Part shown: in pieces, positions 24,401-35,850 of the stretch | Numbering within the stretch: the first letter of the stretch is position 1 | Layout: every line of letters begins with the position of its first letter | Notes under the pieces: generated by a model | The model's input: the letters and a program-made list of their open reading frames with translations, nothing else | Told to the model about the DNA's origin: nothing | The model's database searches: none | Source of the DNA: Pisaster brevispinus | Lineage: Eukaryota > Echinodermata > Asteroidea > Forcipulatida > Asteriidae | Direction: 5' to 3' | DNA length: 64,000 nucleotides | Assembly (NCBI GenBank): GCA_023634235.1 | Contig: JAMKCF010000015.1 | Location: 3,263,698 to 3,327,697, forward strand | Program-made: the position numbers and the translations under genes

Positions 24401-27400
24401 GCCTTCAAAACATCATTCAAATTGAAACACAACTTACAAAACATCCTTCTGGGTTATTTCATAGAGCCTTTAGAGGTTATTTCAAAGACACGTTTGAACA
24501 TTTTGAATACTGCACACTACAACATCAGGTATATATGACACACCCCCTCAAAAAAAAACCACAAAAAAAAACCCACAAAAAACAAAACGACAACAAACAA
24601 CCACACACACAAAACACCACAAAATATCTGAATGGGTGCTTGTCAACTTGTAACTATTGTCAATACAATGCATATTGTGTAGATTCCATTTGATTCAGTG
24701 TAGGTCGATTTTAACATGAATTATTTACATTCCTGCCGCGAACCCCATGTAGAGAAGACGAGGAAGTTTCAGTTTCAGATGTGGGAGGAAAACCCCAGAG
24801 AATTATTCCAGGGAAAACCCACACAATCAGGCAGGGACTGAAAACCCAAATCACGTAGTGCCCCCGCTGGGATTTGAACCGGGGTCCCCAGAGGTGGAAG
24901 GCAAGGCAAGATACTCCACTACACCAACCTGACCGTCCATCTGTTTTGCTAGTTATTATTACAAGGCGTAAAAGTAAAATATCTTTTAATATTAATTTCA
25001 AGAGATAAACTTAATTTGTCACAACACTACGTGATGAGATTATTATTGTTTTATTATGATTTTTTTTATTTGTTTTGGTCAATTGGTAGAGATTTTACGG
25101 CCAACAAAAAGATCGAGAAAATAGCTCACGTTGTCTTCAAAAAGCTGGAGGAAGATTTGGACAAGAGAGAAGGGCAACCAGTGAATATTAAAGACATAAT
25201 GATACCGGCAATCGCTGGTGTCCTGAGCCACCTTTGCTTTGGTTTTGAGTGAGTATGAACCTAGCTTGGTTAATTAGTTTTAATGTGTTTAGATAGTATT
25301 GGTATAGAGTTTCATGTTCATGTTTTGTGTGATCAACCAAACATGAAACAATGATATCTGTTGTGTGATTCAGGAGGAAATAGTAAAATAAAATAAAAAC
25401 ATGCACAATTTTCAGCATGTAAACACACTGTCCTTAATTTGGGTTGTATAAAACAACCGAAATCAACTGTTGAGGATTTTGGTAAAGGTTTTCAGATACA
25501 GTTTTCTCGAATATGACTTCATTTCAGAAATACTTCACAGAAAAAAAAATGATTCTATGAATTTTATAATCAGCCAGCTTTCAGACTAAAATTAAACAAT
25601 ATGCTTTTTTTCATCTTACCAATCCTGTGTATAATAGGCCTAACCTTTTAAGTGTTCTGTTGCTGCCATAAAATACACATAAAGCCTCTTTCACACGAGA
25701 GCAATTTAGCAAGGGTCCCTTGCTCAATTGTAGCATGTTTGTAACATCTTACAAAATGTACCTCGTGTGAAAGGACAACAATATTGTTGAACTGGCCAGG
25801 GTCCCTTGTAAAATCTTGTCAATCATTGCTACATGTTGTCGGAGGTCCGGACCTACGATAACATCTTCCGCATAGCGCACAATTGTTGTTAGTCTTTTGG
25901 TTTGGCCGTGTGAAAGCTTGCAAAATCAGTCACGCAGTGTGACAACAATCAGCGATCATAAACTTCGTAGCAAGGGACCATGGTGTTTTGTGTGTGTGTG
26001 TGAGAAAAGGGCTTAAGCGATATCCATGTTGGTGTATGGATCATCAGCAGTTGCATGTACATTTTTGAACTGAGGGGCACACAGTGTACCGTCTCGGCTC
26101 ATGAACCCTACTAAATAGACCCCTTTTAAATTCCAGACTGATATTTAGTAAAGGAATTGACCGTGACGCTGCACTGGGAGTGGAAGTAAGCCAAATGCCT
26201 GTTTGCTGTACAGAAGAAAATCAAGAGCACACGATTATGATACCATAAATATTTATATAATGACACTTTATCGTTGTCCATTGCCCATGCTGATAAACCA
26301 TAGAGAAAGGACGTGGTCCTTTCTCTATGGTTAAATGTTTCAGCGTAAATGCTGGTAAGCGCTAATTACTTTCTTATAATTATAACCTTCCTCCATGGTA
26401 ATATACCATAGAGAAAGGACCGCCTATATAGTTACACACACAAATACTGACTGTTAACAAGCGGATTGCTCAGAATGTAACTGTGCTAAGCAACATTTTG
26501 TTTACATGAAATTTGACTGCGTGTGTGTTGTCCTTTCTTTATGGTTAGCGACCGATGACATCAGGTTTACAGCAGAGTTGAATGGAATGCATGCACAACT
26601 TTAGCTTTTTAAACATTTCTTTCGCAGTCATCTTTTTGTCTTGAATTGCCTTCTAAAAAAAAAGCCTCCATGAATTCTCCCTACCCCGCACCCATTTTGA
26701 GACCCGCCTGACATGGCCAGTCTGAATGCTATCTATAACAATCTATCTTTCCATTTCTTCCACATGACTGCTTCTGTTACACCAGTTTACCTGTCTATGT
26801 GTGTTATTTGTCATTTAGCCCTTTCAGAAAGACTTTGCTAGAGTCGGATTGTGAGGCCACTGCTCTTTTTTCTTCTTTCTTCTTCTTTTTTTTTTTTGCT
26901 AAATCATTTCAATGAATTCTATTACTCATAAATTTACCGGGAGCCAAATGCCTGGGGGCAACAGTGATTTCATTCATCTTGTTGAGTTTCTGTCATCAGT
27001 TAGTGTAACCTGTACTGTGTATTTTTGTTTGTGTATTTGTATGTGTATATGATGACAAATAAATCATCGTAACAAAGATATTGTTTGTACACGGCACAAA
27101 CAGCAGTAACATAAAACTGTACATGTTATGGAGATTGTACTATCCGATTTGTATCAAATTCTAATGATAAGAAGAAATGTGTCACACCTCAGACCGTGTT
27201 CAACTGTCACTTTTACTACTTCTTGGTTTCATATTGTAGTGCAAAAGGTTGACTTTGCCCATGTGACCACAGGAAATGTTCTGGAATGCTCAAAGCCACC
27301 TTTTCAGGGTGACATACATGTATGGTGCATGCACTACACCCTGGAACCGTCATGTCATGTTGGCAAACCGCTGAAGTGCTGAGGACTATTTTCTAATGGT

Positions 27401-30400
27401 ATTTTTTTGCCCCGAGAGAAAACCCCTTTTTCCGAATAAACGTTATTTGGAAGTCATACGTCCCTTTTGACTTAAACTTGTATGTATTTTTTCATTTATG
27501 TTATACATCTACGCACTGAAGTACAATAGGAGGTTGGTGGTGGGATGGTCATTATGTACAGGTAGTTGCTTGTGTTAATTGCTCCTATCCAAACACTCTC
27601 TATTACTTTATTACAGGAGGAAGGAAATAAAATAAAAATCCCCCTGAAAGCTAAACGGTGAACGTGTCATCCAAGGACACAATCGGACAAACAACAAACA
27701 AACTCTTTGTGGTCCTTGTTTGGTTGACCTATTTGTGGCGGAAATGTTCTTTGCCAATTCATGTCCTAATTGTTAGCGATCATAGCTTTCAGGACCCCAA
27801 AACCTCATTATACGCATTCAATAGCCATATAGACCTATTATCATGCTGCCGCCATATTGGTCATGTTCCTTGTATCCAATAACAGTAATGGATGCCAACA
27901 GTCATTGTACAAAAAGGAACCAGACTATTTGCCCTTCCAGCCTCGGTTCAGTTACATTGATTTGAATGGGAGTAAACCAAGATGACCGCACCGTGATAAA
28001 GGTCTGTTGGGTAGAAGTGGTTGGTTGCCCCGGTGGTCCCCTTCATTACCCTCTAGACTTGACTAGTATTGGTAACAACAGCTGGATATAGGTGCTATTT
28101 ATTTTACCTTCTAGCCTCGGTTTGGATACATTTTTTTTAACGGGAGATAAACAAATGGTATTACTTAAAGGTGTGCAGTAATTGTTTAGAAACAATTGGC
28201 AGGAAAAGGTTCACGGCAGACTATACGCTGAGACCCCCGGGGCCGGTGCAATTAATGCCTTCCGTTATAGTGCCATCACCCAGAACATGCACTGTGGCGG
28301 TGGTGTTTATAAAGCCTCGTCTTGATATTTGTTTGTTTGTTTGTTTGTTTGTTTGTTTGTTTGTTTGTTTGTTTGTTTGTTTGTTTGTTTGTTTGTTTGT
28401 TTGTTTGTTTGTTTGTTTGTTTGTTTGTTTGTTTGTTTGTTTGTTTGTTTGTTTGTTTGTTTTTTTGTTTTTTTGTTTGTTTGTTTGTTTGTTTGTTTGT
28501 TTGTTTGTTTGTTTGTTTGTTTGTTTGTTTGTTTGTTTGTTTGTTTGTTTGTTTTTTTGTTTGTTGGGGGTGTTTGTTTGTTTATTTGTTTGTTTGTTGG
28601 GGTGTTTGTTTGTTTGTTTGTTGGGGTGTTTGTTTGTTTGTTTGTTGAGGTGTTTGTTTGTTTGTTTGTTTGTTGGGTGTTGGGTTGTTTGTTTGTTTGT
28701 TCGTTTGTTTGTTTGTTTATTGGGGTGTTGGGGTGTCTGTTTGTTGGGGTGTTGGGGGTGTTTGTTTGTTTGTTTGTGTCAAGCCATTTGGTTGGATTTA
28801 TATCTGAGCATTATAACAACTGTGTTTATATTACTATAATTATTGCCAACAGGGCCGATCCAGTGGTACATGATCGTGTTACCAAGCTGATGGGTGGTAG
28901 CCTGTACACCTACATTGTTGGACCCCGAAACAAGGCTGACGTCATACCCTGCTTACGTCATATTCCAAGTAGCGGTATCCGGTTCATAAAAGATACGACG
29001 AACGACCTTAATGGACTTCTTAGGTCAGAGTTCAAGCGGCACAAAGATACCCTCGATCCCGGTATGACAATAAACTCTCGGAACAACTCCCGAAATTTAT
29101 TTCAGCCTTTGAGAGATCAGCTATAGACCAATATTAACCCGTGACTTACACACGTTTACAAACGAACCACAGAGCCGGACTTCCTGCAGGCACAATTTGT
29201 ACGCAGCTAAATGAAAGACAAATTTCAAATTGTTCATTTCATGTAGATTGCACTGTCTGATTTGTATCAATTTTTGATATGAAGAAAGGGGCACATCTCA
29301 ACACTTGCACAGAAAATGTAACAGTTCCCATTATGAGCCTGCCAGGAAATGTCTTGGAATGTACAAGGTCACTCTTATTGTAAACAAAGGTTACAATGGT
29401 TTATAGTTTGGTTTGAAACGAGTCCTTGAAGTTGATTTATTTTACAAGTTCTCAATTGCACACCACACAGCTAAAACATTCAAAGAACAGATTTTACAAC
29501 AATCGTACTAATTGTTGCTTTAGACTTGTTATCATTCAAGCCTCTTGGTACACTGAATTAATTAAACAAAATTTGAACATGAAATTAAAAAAAACAACAA
29601 CCAAGATGACATAAGGAAAATATAAAACATAAGGAAAATAGCTGATTACTGTATTTGCCGGCGATACTGGGCCCAATTTCATAGAGCTGCTTAAGCACAA
29701 AAAGTAGCTAAGCACAACCAAATTTTGCTTACCAGAATAAGGTTACCAGCCAAACTACCATGTCACATGTACAATTTGTGACTGGTGTCCTGCTTATTTC
29801 TGCTTAGCAGACAATTGTTAATGTTAAGCAATATTTTCTGCTTAAGCAGCTCTATGAAATTGGGCCCAGGTCTAATGGCCGATCATCGGTGCCTAAAAAC
29901 ATGCCGAGTAAGGCGGTACTCGTGGTACGGGAACAAAATGTGGTGTAATTGGAAACCGCATTTCCAATGTTGATTTTCAATGTAAGCAGTTCTCCACAGT
30001 GCACACCGACGAAGGCCCACGCACAATGTCCGTAATATAAAGATGTATTTTTTATACTGTTGGATTATGCACAGTATCGTTTTAAGTTTTCAGATGTTTA
30101 TTTATTTATTTATTTATTTATTGTATTTAAAAAAAATTGTATTTGTCAAAATGTATTTACTCATTTATTTATTTATGTATTTATGTATTTATTTATTTTT
30201 AATTTTATTTTAAAACAATTATTTATGTGTTTATTAGTTTTGTTGTTTTGTTTTTGTTTTGTTGTTGTTTTTGGGGGGGAGAGAGTTGGCAACGATTTTG
30301 TGTCCCTACTACTGTGTTTGTACGGCACTCCCTGACACAATATGTGATTATTTGGCCGTGCCCCCAATTCCTATTCTACTATAACCTCTTCATATTCTAT

Positions 30401-33400
30401 GTGGGATTTGGAAATACATGTAGATACTGATTAATTGACTGAGTGACTGATTTTCGCCTTCTCAAATTTGGTTTATTTTTCCAGAAAATCTTCGTGACTT
30501 GATGGACGGTGTTATAAATGCTCGCAACCTGGCCCAGAAAGCTGATCCCGAGAAGTACAAGTTTCTGACTGACACACACGTCTATCAAGTGATTTCCAAT
30601 TACCTTGGAGGAAGTAAGTGGTACAACAAACATCTTGAGGAAATACTTCCCAGATATAGTACAAGTGATTACACAGTATTTAATACAATCGCTTTGGCTA
30701 TATAGAGCTAGGACAGAGACTAACTGAAATAGTATAAATAATTGCTTTGCAGTATCATCTTGATTAGAGATATATCAAATAATAAGAGCAATAATATCAA
30801 AATCACTCGTGTTTCTGTTTTCGTTTGTTTTTGCTTTTTTTTTGTGGTTTTGTTCGTGTTCTTGTTTTATATTTCTGTTTCTGTTTGTTCGCGTGTGGGA
30901 GCCCTTACACATGCCAAACTTACGGGGTACTTTTAACAATGGAACAATGCTACCCCACAATGTTTTTGTTTTGTTCTAACGGATACCACAGAAAAAAGGA
31001 ACAATAGAACAACAATAGAAGTACCCTGTAGCTGCTAAATGTAAGGACGTGTGTTTGTGGGTTTTTTGTTTTTTATTGTTTTTTGAGGGGGACAATGTTG
31101 ATAATTAATAATGAGTATATAATAGAAAAAAAATGGGGGGGTCACCATTATTTCTATCAATATATCACAGGGCACTGACATTGATCTGTAGTGATTCTCC
31201 ATTGTAGCGAAGATGACGTTTACTCCCTCGGTCATCAGAAACACTGCATTATAACTCGGTCTTATTGCTTTGTACAGCCACTGCGGGTTTCATCGTGGCA
31301 TCCTTATGGTCCTTGACGCTCATGGTCGCATTCCCAGAGAAGCAGGACAAGATCGCCAACGAAGTTACAAGTGTCGTTGGTGAGGACCGGAAGCCCGGTC
31401 TAGACGACCGGGACTCGCTGGTGTACGTCAGGGCAGCTATTGAAGAGAATCTACGGTATGCCTGTATTGCCCCTCTCAGCGTACCTCACCTAACTACCCA
31501 GGATATCACATTTCGTAAGTGTACACAACAACCTGGGCCCAATTTCATAGGGCTGCTTCAGCACAGAAACTAGCTACGCATAAAACGATTTTGCTTACGA
31601 GAATAAGGTTACCAACCAAAATACCATTCCAGATGTATTGTATGTGACTGGTTTCCTGCCAAATTTTGTTTAGCAGAAATTATTCAGCACATTTTTCTGC
31701 TAGTGCTAAGCAGCTCAATGTAATTGGCCCTTATTGGAAACATAATCATTCAAAATACCTCTTAGATGGTCACCATCGCAGAGGTGTCAAACAATGGAAA
31801 CGTGCGCGCGTTTACACGCAACGCACAAGTTTCAGCCAATGACAGGTCTTCCTTTGACCTTAGTGAGGGCGCTGTTTCGGGGTTTTTGACGTCATATGCA
31901 TGGGGTGTATACCGTTGTATTAGTTATAAAACAACCTAAATCGTTTGTAAATTAAAGGAAGCATAACACCCCACTGACACCCACACGTGCCCCCATCCCC
32001 CACCCCTTTGGAAAATGTTTCGGCTAGGCTACCGATGTAAAGCTTAGTCTTGTCTAAATATTCAAATTTTGTACTTGATTTCAGGTGGTTATAGCGTACC
32101 AAAAGCCACCCCAGTTTTAGCCAACTTCTATGGTTTGCACTTCAATGAAGAATTCTGGCCAGAACCATTCGATTACAAACCAGGTATTTTTAAGAGTTAC
32201 GAATGGGAGACTTTGGAACGCTGGTTGGCAGCAGACACTTATCAGGTAAATTTCCATCATTTACGTGGTTCTGAGCATGCGCACATTACCGAGAACAATG
32301 GATTTACCTGGTAAGTCTGCTGCCACCTAGCGTCTCTAAAAGTCCACCATTCTGTAATCACACCATTACATCAGAATGCTTTTCAACTGAGAAAATGAGA
32401 AAAAAATGCAAGACAGATTTAGGTCGAGTTATACATGTAGCGCTTAAAACCACCAGGGAGAGTTAACAAGCGTTATATTCAATTCAATCATTAAATCAAT
32501 TTATTTCCGTACGAAAATCAAAAGAAACAACTTGAGACTGAAACTGTATGGAGGCATGACACATAAAAGCAACAGCTTGTAGGCTGGGATGCCTGGTACA
32601 AATTAAAACAAGATGGAAAGTAACTGCCTAATATTATAACAATTCATATTAACAACAGATCAAAACGAGATGGGTAAATAAGCGCAAAAACCAACCAACC
32701 AACCAAAAAAACAAGACAAATAGAAAAATTGTATATTCAATATGTATTATCGTGCGTCCAAAGTTCTTCATCACATCCTTGTTTCATTTCAGAGAAAATA
32801 ATGTGAAACTCAGTAAATAGATTAAAGGGGCTGTGTCGTAAAGGATCAAAGCTGGGCCCAATTTCATAGAGCTGCTAAGCAAAAATATTTGCTTAGCATG
32901 AAATTTCTTCCTTGATAAAAACAAGATTACCAACCAAATTTCCATGTGTTGCATATTGCTTGTTACTGGTAGTCAGCTGTTGTTTTCTTATCCTGAAAAT
33001 CACGAGGAAATTTGGTTGGTAATCCTGTTTTTATCAAGGAAGAAATTTCATGCTAAGCAAATTTTTGTGCTTAGCAGCTCTATGAAATTGGGCCCTAGCC
33101 TGTGGTTGTACATGGACTTATGACCTCTCACATCCAGTTACAGCACGCGCGTGCATTCTCCATAGATGATACGGCGACAGGCCAGCAGCCGGTTTCACGA
33201 AACTTGACGATGATGGCGCAAGTTAATACGCACTACTTTCGTGAAATCGGCTGCAGCTATGATCACGACGACACACAGTCCCTACCTTGCAATGAGGCAC
33301 GTTATCACAGAGCTGTGGCACATATAAAGAAAAACATAACCATTACAAAATGGTAGATCCCAACCCCGTGATACTCCATGATATCCTACAGTGTACCATT

Positions 33401-34195
33401 ACACACGTTTTAGAAGGGGTGTCAATCAACAGGGGTCGTCAATTTGGTCAGGAGGGGTGGTGGAAAAAAATATTTCCCATTGCATGCACAAAATCCTATC
33501 TCTGTGTGGGCGTGGTGTGAGTGAGTCACCGCTTGGTGACAAGGCATGGTTGTTGTGTCTGATCCTTGCTCTATGGTTTACCGGTTCAATGGGCTTGAAG
33601 GTATTCCTTGACATGTAAGCAAGACAATTAGCTAAAGAAATCATTGAGAAAAGGCATAACAAACCCTCTTAACCTATCAATTACGCCGGCCAAACATCTG
33701 TGACAGGAAACTGTAGCAATGTTAGGACCAAACAGGTGCCTCGTTGCCAGGTTAAATGGAAAGTACCACATCGCTGCGAAAGCCTAATGTTACAATCGGC
33801 ACATTCATTCAAACGAGAACATAATATTCAACCTAACAAAGTTGTTGTTTCGAAAACATCTTATACTTTCACTTTCTCGTGATAGAAGAAACTAGAAACT
33901 TTACGAAAGTGAAACTTTCTGCCTGTTGTTTCCTCTCCCAGAGCGGTTTATTGATGACAGTGGCAACTTCCAGAGCAAGGAGCACATGTACCCATTCGGT
34001 CACGGCGTTCGAGCATGCCCCGCCCAGCCCGAGGCGCGACAACTTATTTACCTCATTATATCCTGGCTCACGCATCGGTATGCCATCACTAGGGTACCAG
34101 GAGAAGAACAAAAGGATATTCTTCAGCAGGACCCGCAGGTTCAAGTTGCACGGGCACCAGCACCGTTTAATGTGGTACTTAACAGGCGGTTTTGA
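21417..34195 (+). CDS. Cytochrome P450 with degenerate I-helix (P450-B), nine exons, intact
   Basis: Coding exons: 21417-21612, 22530-22709, 23690-23783, 25090-25248, 28853-29061, 30485-30613, 31278-31514, 32085-32183, 33942-34195. GT-AG introns; the sum is 1557 nt, giving 518 aa. Exons 2, 3, 4, 6, 7, 8 and 9 equal those of P450-A in length; exon 5 is one codon longer, exon 1 six codons shorter. Seen: N-terminal anchor (about 18-41), hinge PPSPP rather than PPGP, helix-C WVLLR (W145-R149), ENLR (E379-R382), KPERF, heme loop FGHGVRACPA with Cys460 (final Gly is Ala). The I-helix reads TTAGFIVAS: Gly326 sits at the acid position and Phe327 at the catalytic Thr position. Heme binding should remain; conventional O2 activation is doubtful (inference). 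An in-frame ATG at 21273 would add 48 non-hydrophobic residues before the anchor, so 21417 is preferred. A large TTTG microsatellite lies in intron 4. Confidence 0.93.
22255..22432. repeat. Tandem array of palindromes, core CCAACTATAGTTGG
   Basis: About eight degenerate copies of CCAACTATAGTTGG or its half, spaced 15-30 bp. It lies in intron 1 of P450-B and ends about 100 bp before exon 2. A minus-strand open frame through it merely reads the repeat. Confidence 0.75.
22816..23140 (+). mobile_element. MITE, TACAGGATTGGTA family (copy 5), intron 2 of P450-B
   Basis: TACAGGACTGGTAGAGAGCT to ACCATTCCTGTATA, with all internal landmarks. It begins about 105 bp after the exon 2 donor. Confidence 0.75.
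24718..24937 (-). repeat. tRNA-derived SINE (minus), intron 3 of P450-B
   Basis: On the minus strand the head reads GGTCAGGTTGGTGTAGTGGA (box A) and, about 40 bp later, CCCGGTTCAAATCCCAGC (box B). The body contains a conserved-looking AAACTGAAACTTCCTC. The tRNA-like part cannot form a clean cloverleaf, so this is a SINE rather than a tRNA gene. Confidence 0.65.
25290..25632 (+). mobile_element. MITE, TACAGGATTGGTA family (copy 6), intron 4 of P450-B
   Basis: 5'-truncated or diverged at the start; body from GTTCATGTTTTGTGTGATCA to TTACCAATCCTGTGTA. It begins within about 45 bp of the exon 4 donor. Confidence 0.7.
25682..26014. mobile_element. MITE with AAGCCTCTTTCACAC termini
   Basis: Left AAGCCTCTTTCACACGAG is mirrored at the right by GTGTGTGTGTGAGAAAAGGGCTT-like sequence. 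Internal CTCGTGTGAAAGGA and GCCGTGTGAAAGC repeat the terminal motif. Intron 4 of P450-B. Confidence 0.65.
26296..26544. mobile_element. Perfect 37-bp palindrome plus small MITE, CCATAGAGAAAGGAC family
   Basis: 26296-26332 is a perfect inverted repeat: 17-bp arm AACCATAGAGAAAGGAC, spacer GTG, complementary arm. At 26406-26544 the same arm (CCATAGAGAAAGGAC) and its complement (GTCCTTTCTTTATGG) bound a 139-bp element. Confidence 0.7.
27122..27322 (+). repeat. Interspersed repeat shared with 29243-29385
   Basis: Common order: GATTGTACTATCCGATTTGTATCA, GAAGAAA, CAGGAAATGTTCTGGAATG-like sequence and CAAAG.CAC. Both copies lie in P450-B introns (4 and 5). Confidence 0.55.
28327..28782 (+). repeat. 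TTTG tetranucleotide microsatellite, about 450 bp
   Basis: A nearly pure (TTTG)n run to about 28460, then TTTG blocks interrupted by TTTTTTG and by TTGGGGTG units. It lies in intron 4 of P450-B, ending about 70 bp before exon 5. Long Cys/Leu/Phe/Val repeat frames across it are artefacts. Confidence 0.97.
29243..29385 (+). repeat. Interspersed repeat shared with 27122-27322
   Basis: See shared landmarks GTCTGATTTGTATCAA and CAGGAAATGTCTTGGAATGT. Intron 5 of P450-B. Confidence 0.5.
29668..29868. mobile_element. Hairpin MITE, GGGCCCAATTTCATAGAGC family (copy 1)
   Basis: Inverted termini TGGGCCCAATTTCATAGAGC and GCTCTATGAAATTGGGCCCA, with TTAAGCA/TGCTTAA continuing the stem. Intron 5 of P450-B. 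Confidence 0.85.
30098..30205 (+). repeat. TTTA-rich microsatellite
   Basis: Two blocks of (TTTA)n separated by an A-rich stretch. Intron 5 of P450-B. Confidence 0.85.
31535..31730. mobile_element. Hairpin MITE, GGGCCCAATTTCATAGAGC family (copy 2)
   Basis: Left GGGCCCAATTTCATAGGGCT, right AGCAGCTCAATGTAATTGGCCC. It starts 20 bp after the exon 7 donor of P450-B (GT at 31515). Confidence 0.8.
31795..31915 (+). repeat. Partial TTATGCA-related element
   Basis: Contains TTTCAGCCAATGACAGGTCT, CTTTGACCTTAGTGAGGGCG and GACGTCATATGCA, matching 51668-51770 and the interior of the TTATGCA MITEs. Intron 7 of P450-B. Confidence 0.55.
32225..32326. mobile_element. Foldback MITE, GGCAGCAGAC family (copy 1)
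   Basis: TTGGCAGCAGACACTTATCA at the left pairs with CTGGTAAGTCTGCTGCCA at the right; GAGCATGCGC lies at the centre. It lies about 40 bp after the exon 8 donor of P450-B. The second copy is at 52853-52953. Confidence 0.75.
32853..33095. mobile_element. Hairpin MITE, GGGCCCAATTTCATAGAGC family (copy 3)
   Basis: The longest stem of the family: TGGGCCCAATTTCATAGAGC through GCATGAAATTTCTTCCTTGA, mirrored at 33010-33095. Intron 8 of P450-B. Confidence 0.85.
33187..33255. repeat. Short hairpin with GCCGGTTTCACGAAA arm
   Basis: GCAGCCGGTTTCACGAAA pairs with TTTCGTGAAATCGGCTGC around a 35-bp loop. The termini match the GTCCTAACTTAGGAC hairpin family, so it may be an internally deleted member. Confidence 0.6.
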
Positions 34196-35150
34196 AGGTT
34201 AAATTCGTCGGAAATAAAAAGTCACGCGGTATAACTGTGTTCATACTGTGGGGGTAGACAGTAAAGTGTTATTTTGTTTTATACAGTTGAAAAGTAAGGG
34301 TGAGTAACAATGGGCTGGACAATAATGAAATAAATTAATTTAACAAGTTTAACATGTACATGCCTTGTACTCAAATTTAAAAGGTAAATAATAATAATAA
34401 TGTCAAGGGTTATAGGAAAAACTGTAGCTTTAAATTACTTTACTTCACTACTGTTGGTTGTTCGGGTATGATCCACACTATGCCAGGTTTCAAAACATCC
34501 TTCATGGCCCATGACTGTCTCTCTCAAAGGATATAGGCAACTGGAGAAAATCAGTTTGGTAGCTGGTCGCACGAAAGAAAGTCAACGGGCTAAAAAAAGT
34601 ATCCCTATTAAATATGAAATATGGACAAGTGAAAAAGCTGGCGGACTACTTCATGAGCGGCAAGCTAACATGGTCCCGCCGGCTAGTCAACTAACAAAGT
34701 AAGGGCAAACCACCCTGTACCCCCTAGATTGCTATCACAGTACGCTCAATCTCGGGAATTCGTTGAAGTTAGTTAGTTAGTTAGTTTGTTTGTTTGTTTT
34801 GATTGTTTGTTTGTTTGTTTGTAGTGGAACGTTGGGGCGCTACCCTCCTCTCCCATATCGGGCATGATGTAATTTATTGTCCGACTCAGATTAACGACAA
34901 AGAATATTAGCCCATGGAGGTAGTAGCCCAACCTTCAGTGAGGAACAAAGTTTCCCAGTCTGAATTGAAATTTTTCTAGTTTTCTTGTCTAAACATGGTT
35001 GTTAAAAAAAGGTTATGGGGTAAAAGTAACAATCTATAACACTTAGAACATGATTAATATTGACTTATTATTCTTTATTTTGACTTCATTGGTGTGGTGT
35101 TTTTTTTTCTGAACACCAAAAATATTATATTCAGCCTATATTTTGTTTAC

Positions 35151-35340
35151 AGGGACGCATTGCATTTGGAATTGGGCGCGTTGGGCTATAGAGGGCGTGT
35201 TTTTAAATTAATATGGTTGGAAAGATACTTTAAAAGTAGAATATAATGATTAACATAAATATCTCTTGAAATTGTGTGTTTTTGTGCAATTTCATGACAG
35301 AACACAGTCTGCTATTTGTATTACCCAAATAGTCGAAAAG
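35151..35340. mobile_element. Partial MITE, TTAAAGGGGCAC family (copy 2)
   Basis: Shares AATATGGTTGGAAAGATA, AGTAGAATATAATGAT and AAATTGTGTG with the complete copies; one terminus is missing. Confidence 0.55.
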
Positions 35341-35698
35341 AAAGGGGTTAATTAATTTAACATGTTTAACATGTACTCAAATTTAAAAAGTAAATGAAAT
35401 TGGCCTAAAATGCTTCCGAGCGCTTCTGCCGTAAGGGAAGCAGCCATGCTTTTCCATGCTCACCGTGCATTGCTAGCTTAATTTGTTTACATTGTATACC
35501 CACTATGAGTCACGTGACTCCGGTCGCCGATTGTGTCTGTTATTTTAACAAGTTAACATGTACTCACATTTGTAAAAAAGTAAATAATGATGGCCTAAAA
35601 TGTCAAGGATAATAAGAAAAACTGGTATTAAACTCGTGATTCACACCATGCCAAGCTTCAACACATCCTTTATGGCCTATGTTTAGAAGTACTTGTCT

Positions 35699-35850
35699 CT
35701 GGGGTCGATTTCACAAAGCACTATAAAGATTCGATGAGCGATAGTGTCATTGAGTGTTGCCAGAGGTACCTTAGTGATTTGTATTGTGACATCACACTTT
35801 GCTTAGCAATTAAGATTGATTCACAGAAAGATCTTTGTGAAACTGAGCCC
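35699..35850. mobile_element. MITE with GGGGTCGATTTCACAAAG termini
   Basis: Left GGGGTCGATTTCACAAAGCA; right CTTTGTGAAACTGAGCCC. Termini as in the GTCCTAACTTAGGAC hairpin family but with a different interior. Inserted into one copy of the 34.3/35.5-kb duplication. Confidence 0.7.

Noticed and set aside
28171..29126. Open frames of 222 and 265 codons encoding Cys-Leu-Phe-Val repeats
   Set aside because: They are translations of the TTTG microsatellite; the second frame only appears to encode a P450 piece because exon 5 is in the same frame downstream.
33102..33356. 84-codon open frame in intron 8 of P450-B
   Set aside because: It overlaps a short inverted repeat and has no recognisable motif; it is better explained as intron sequence.
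33869..34202. Overlapping open frames on both strands over P450-B exon 9
   Set aside because: They are shadows of the true frame that carries the heme-binding loop.
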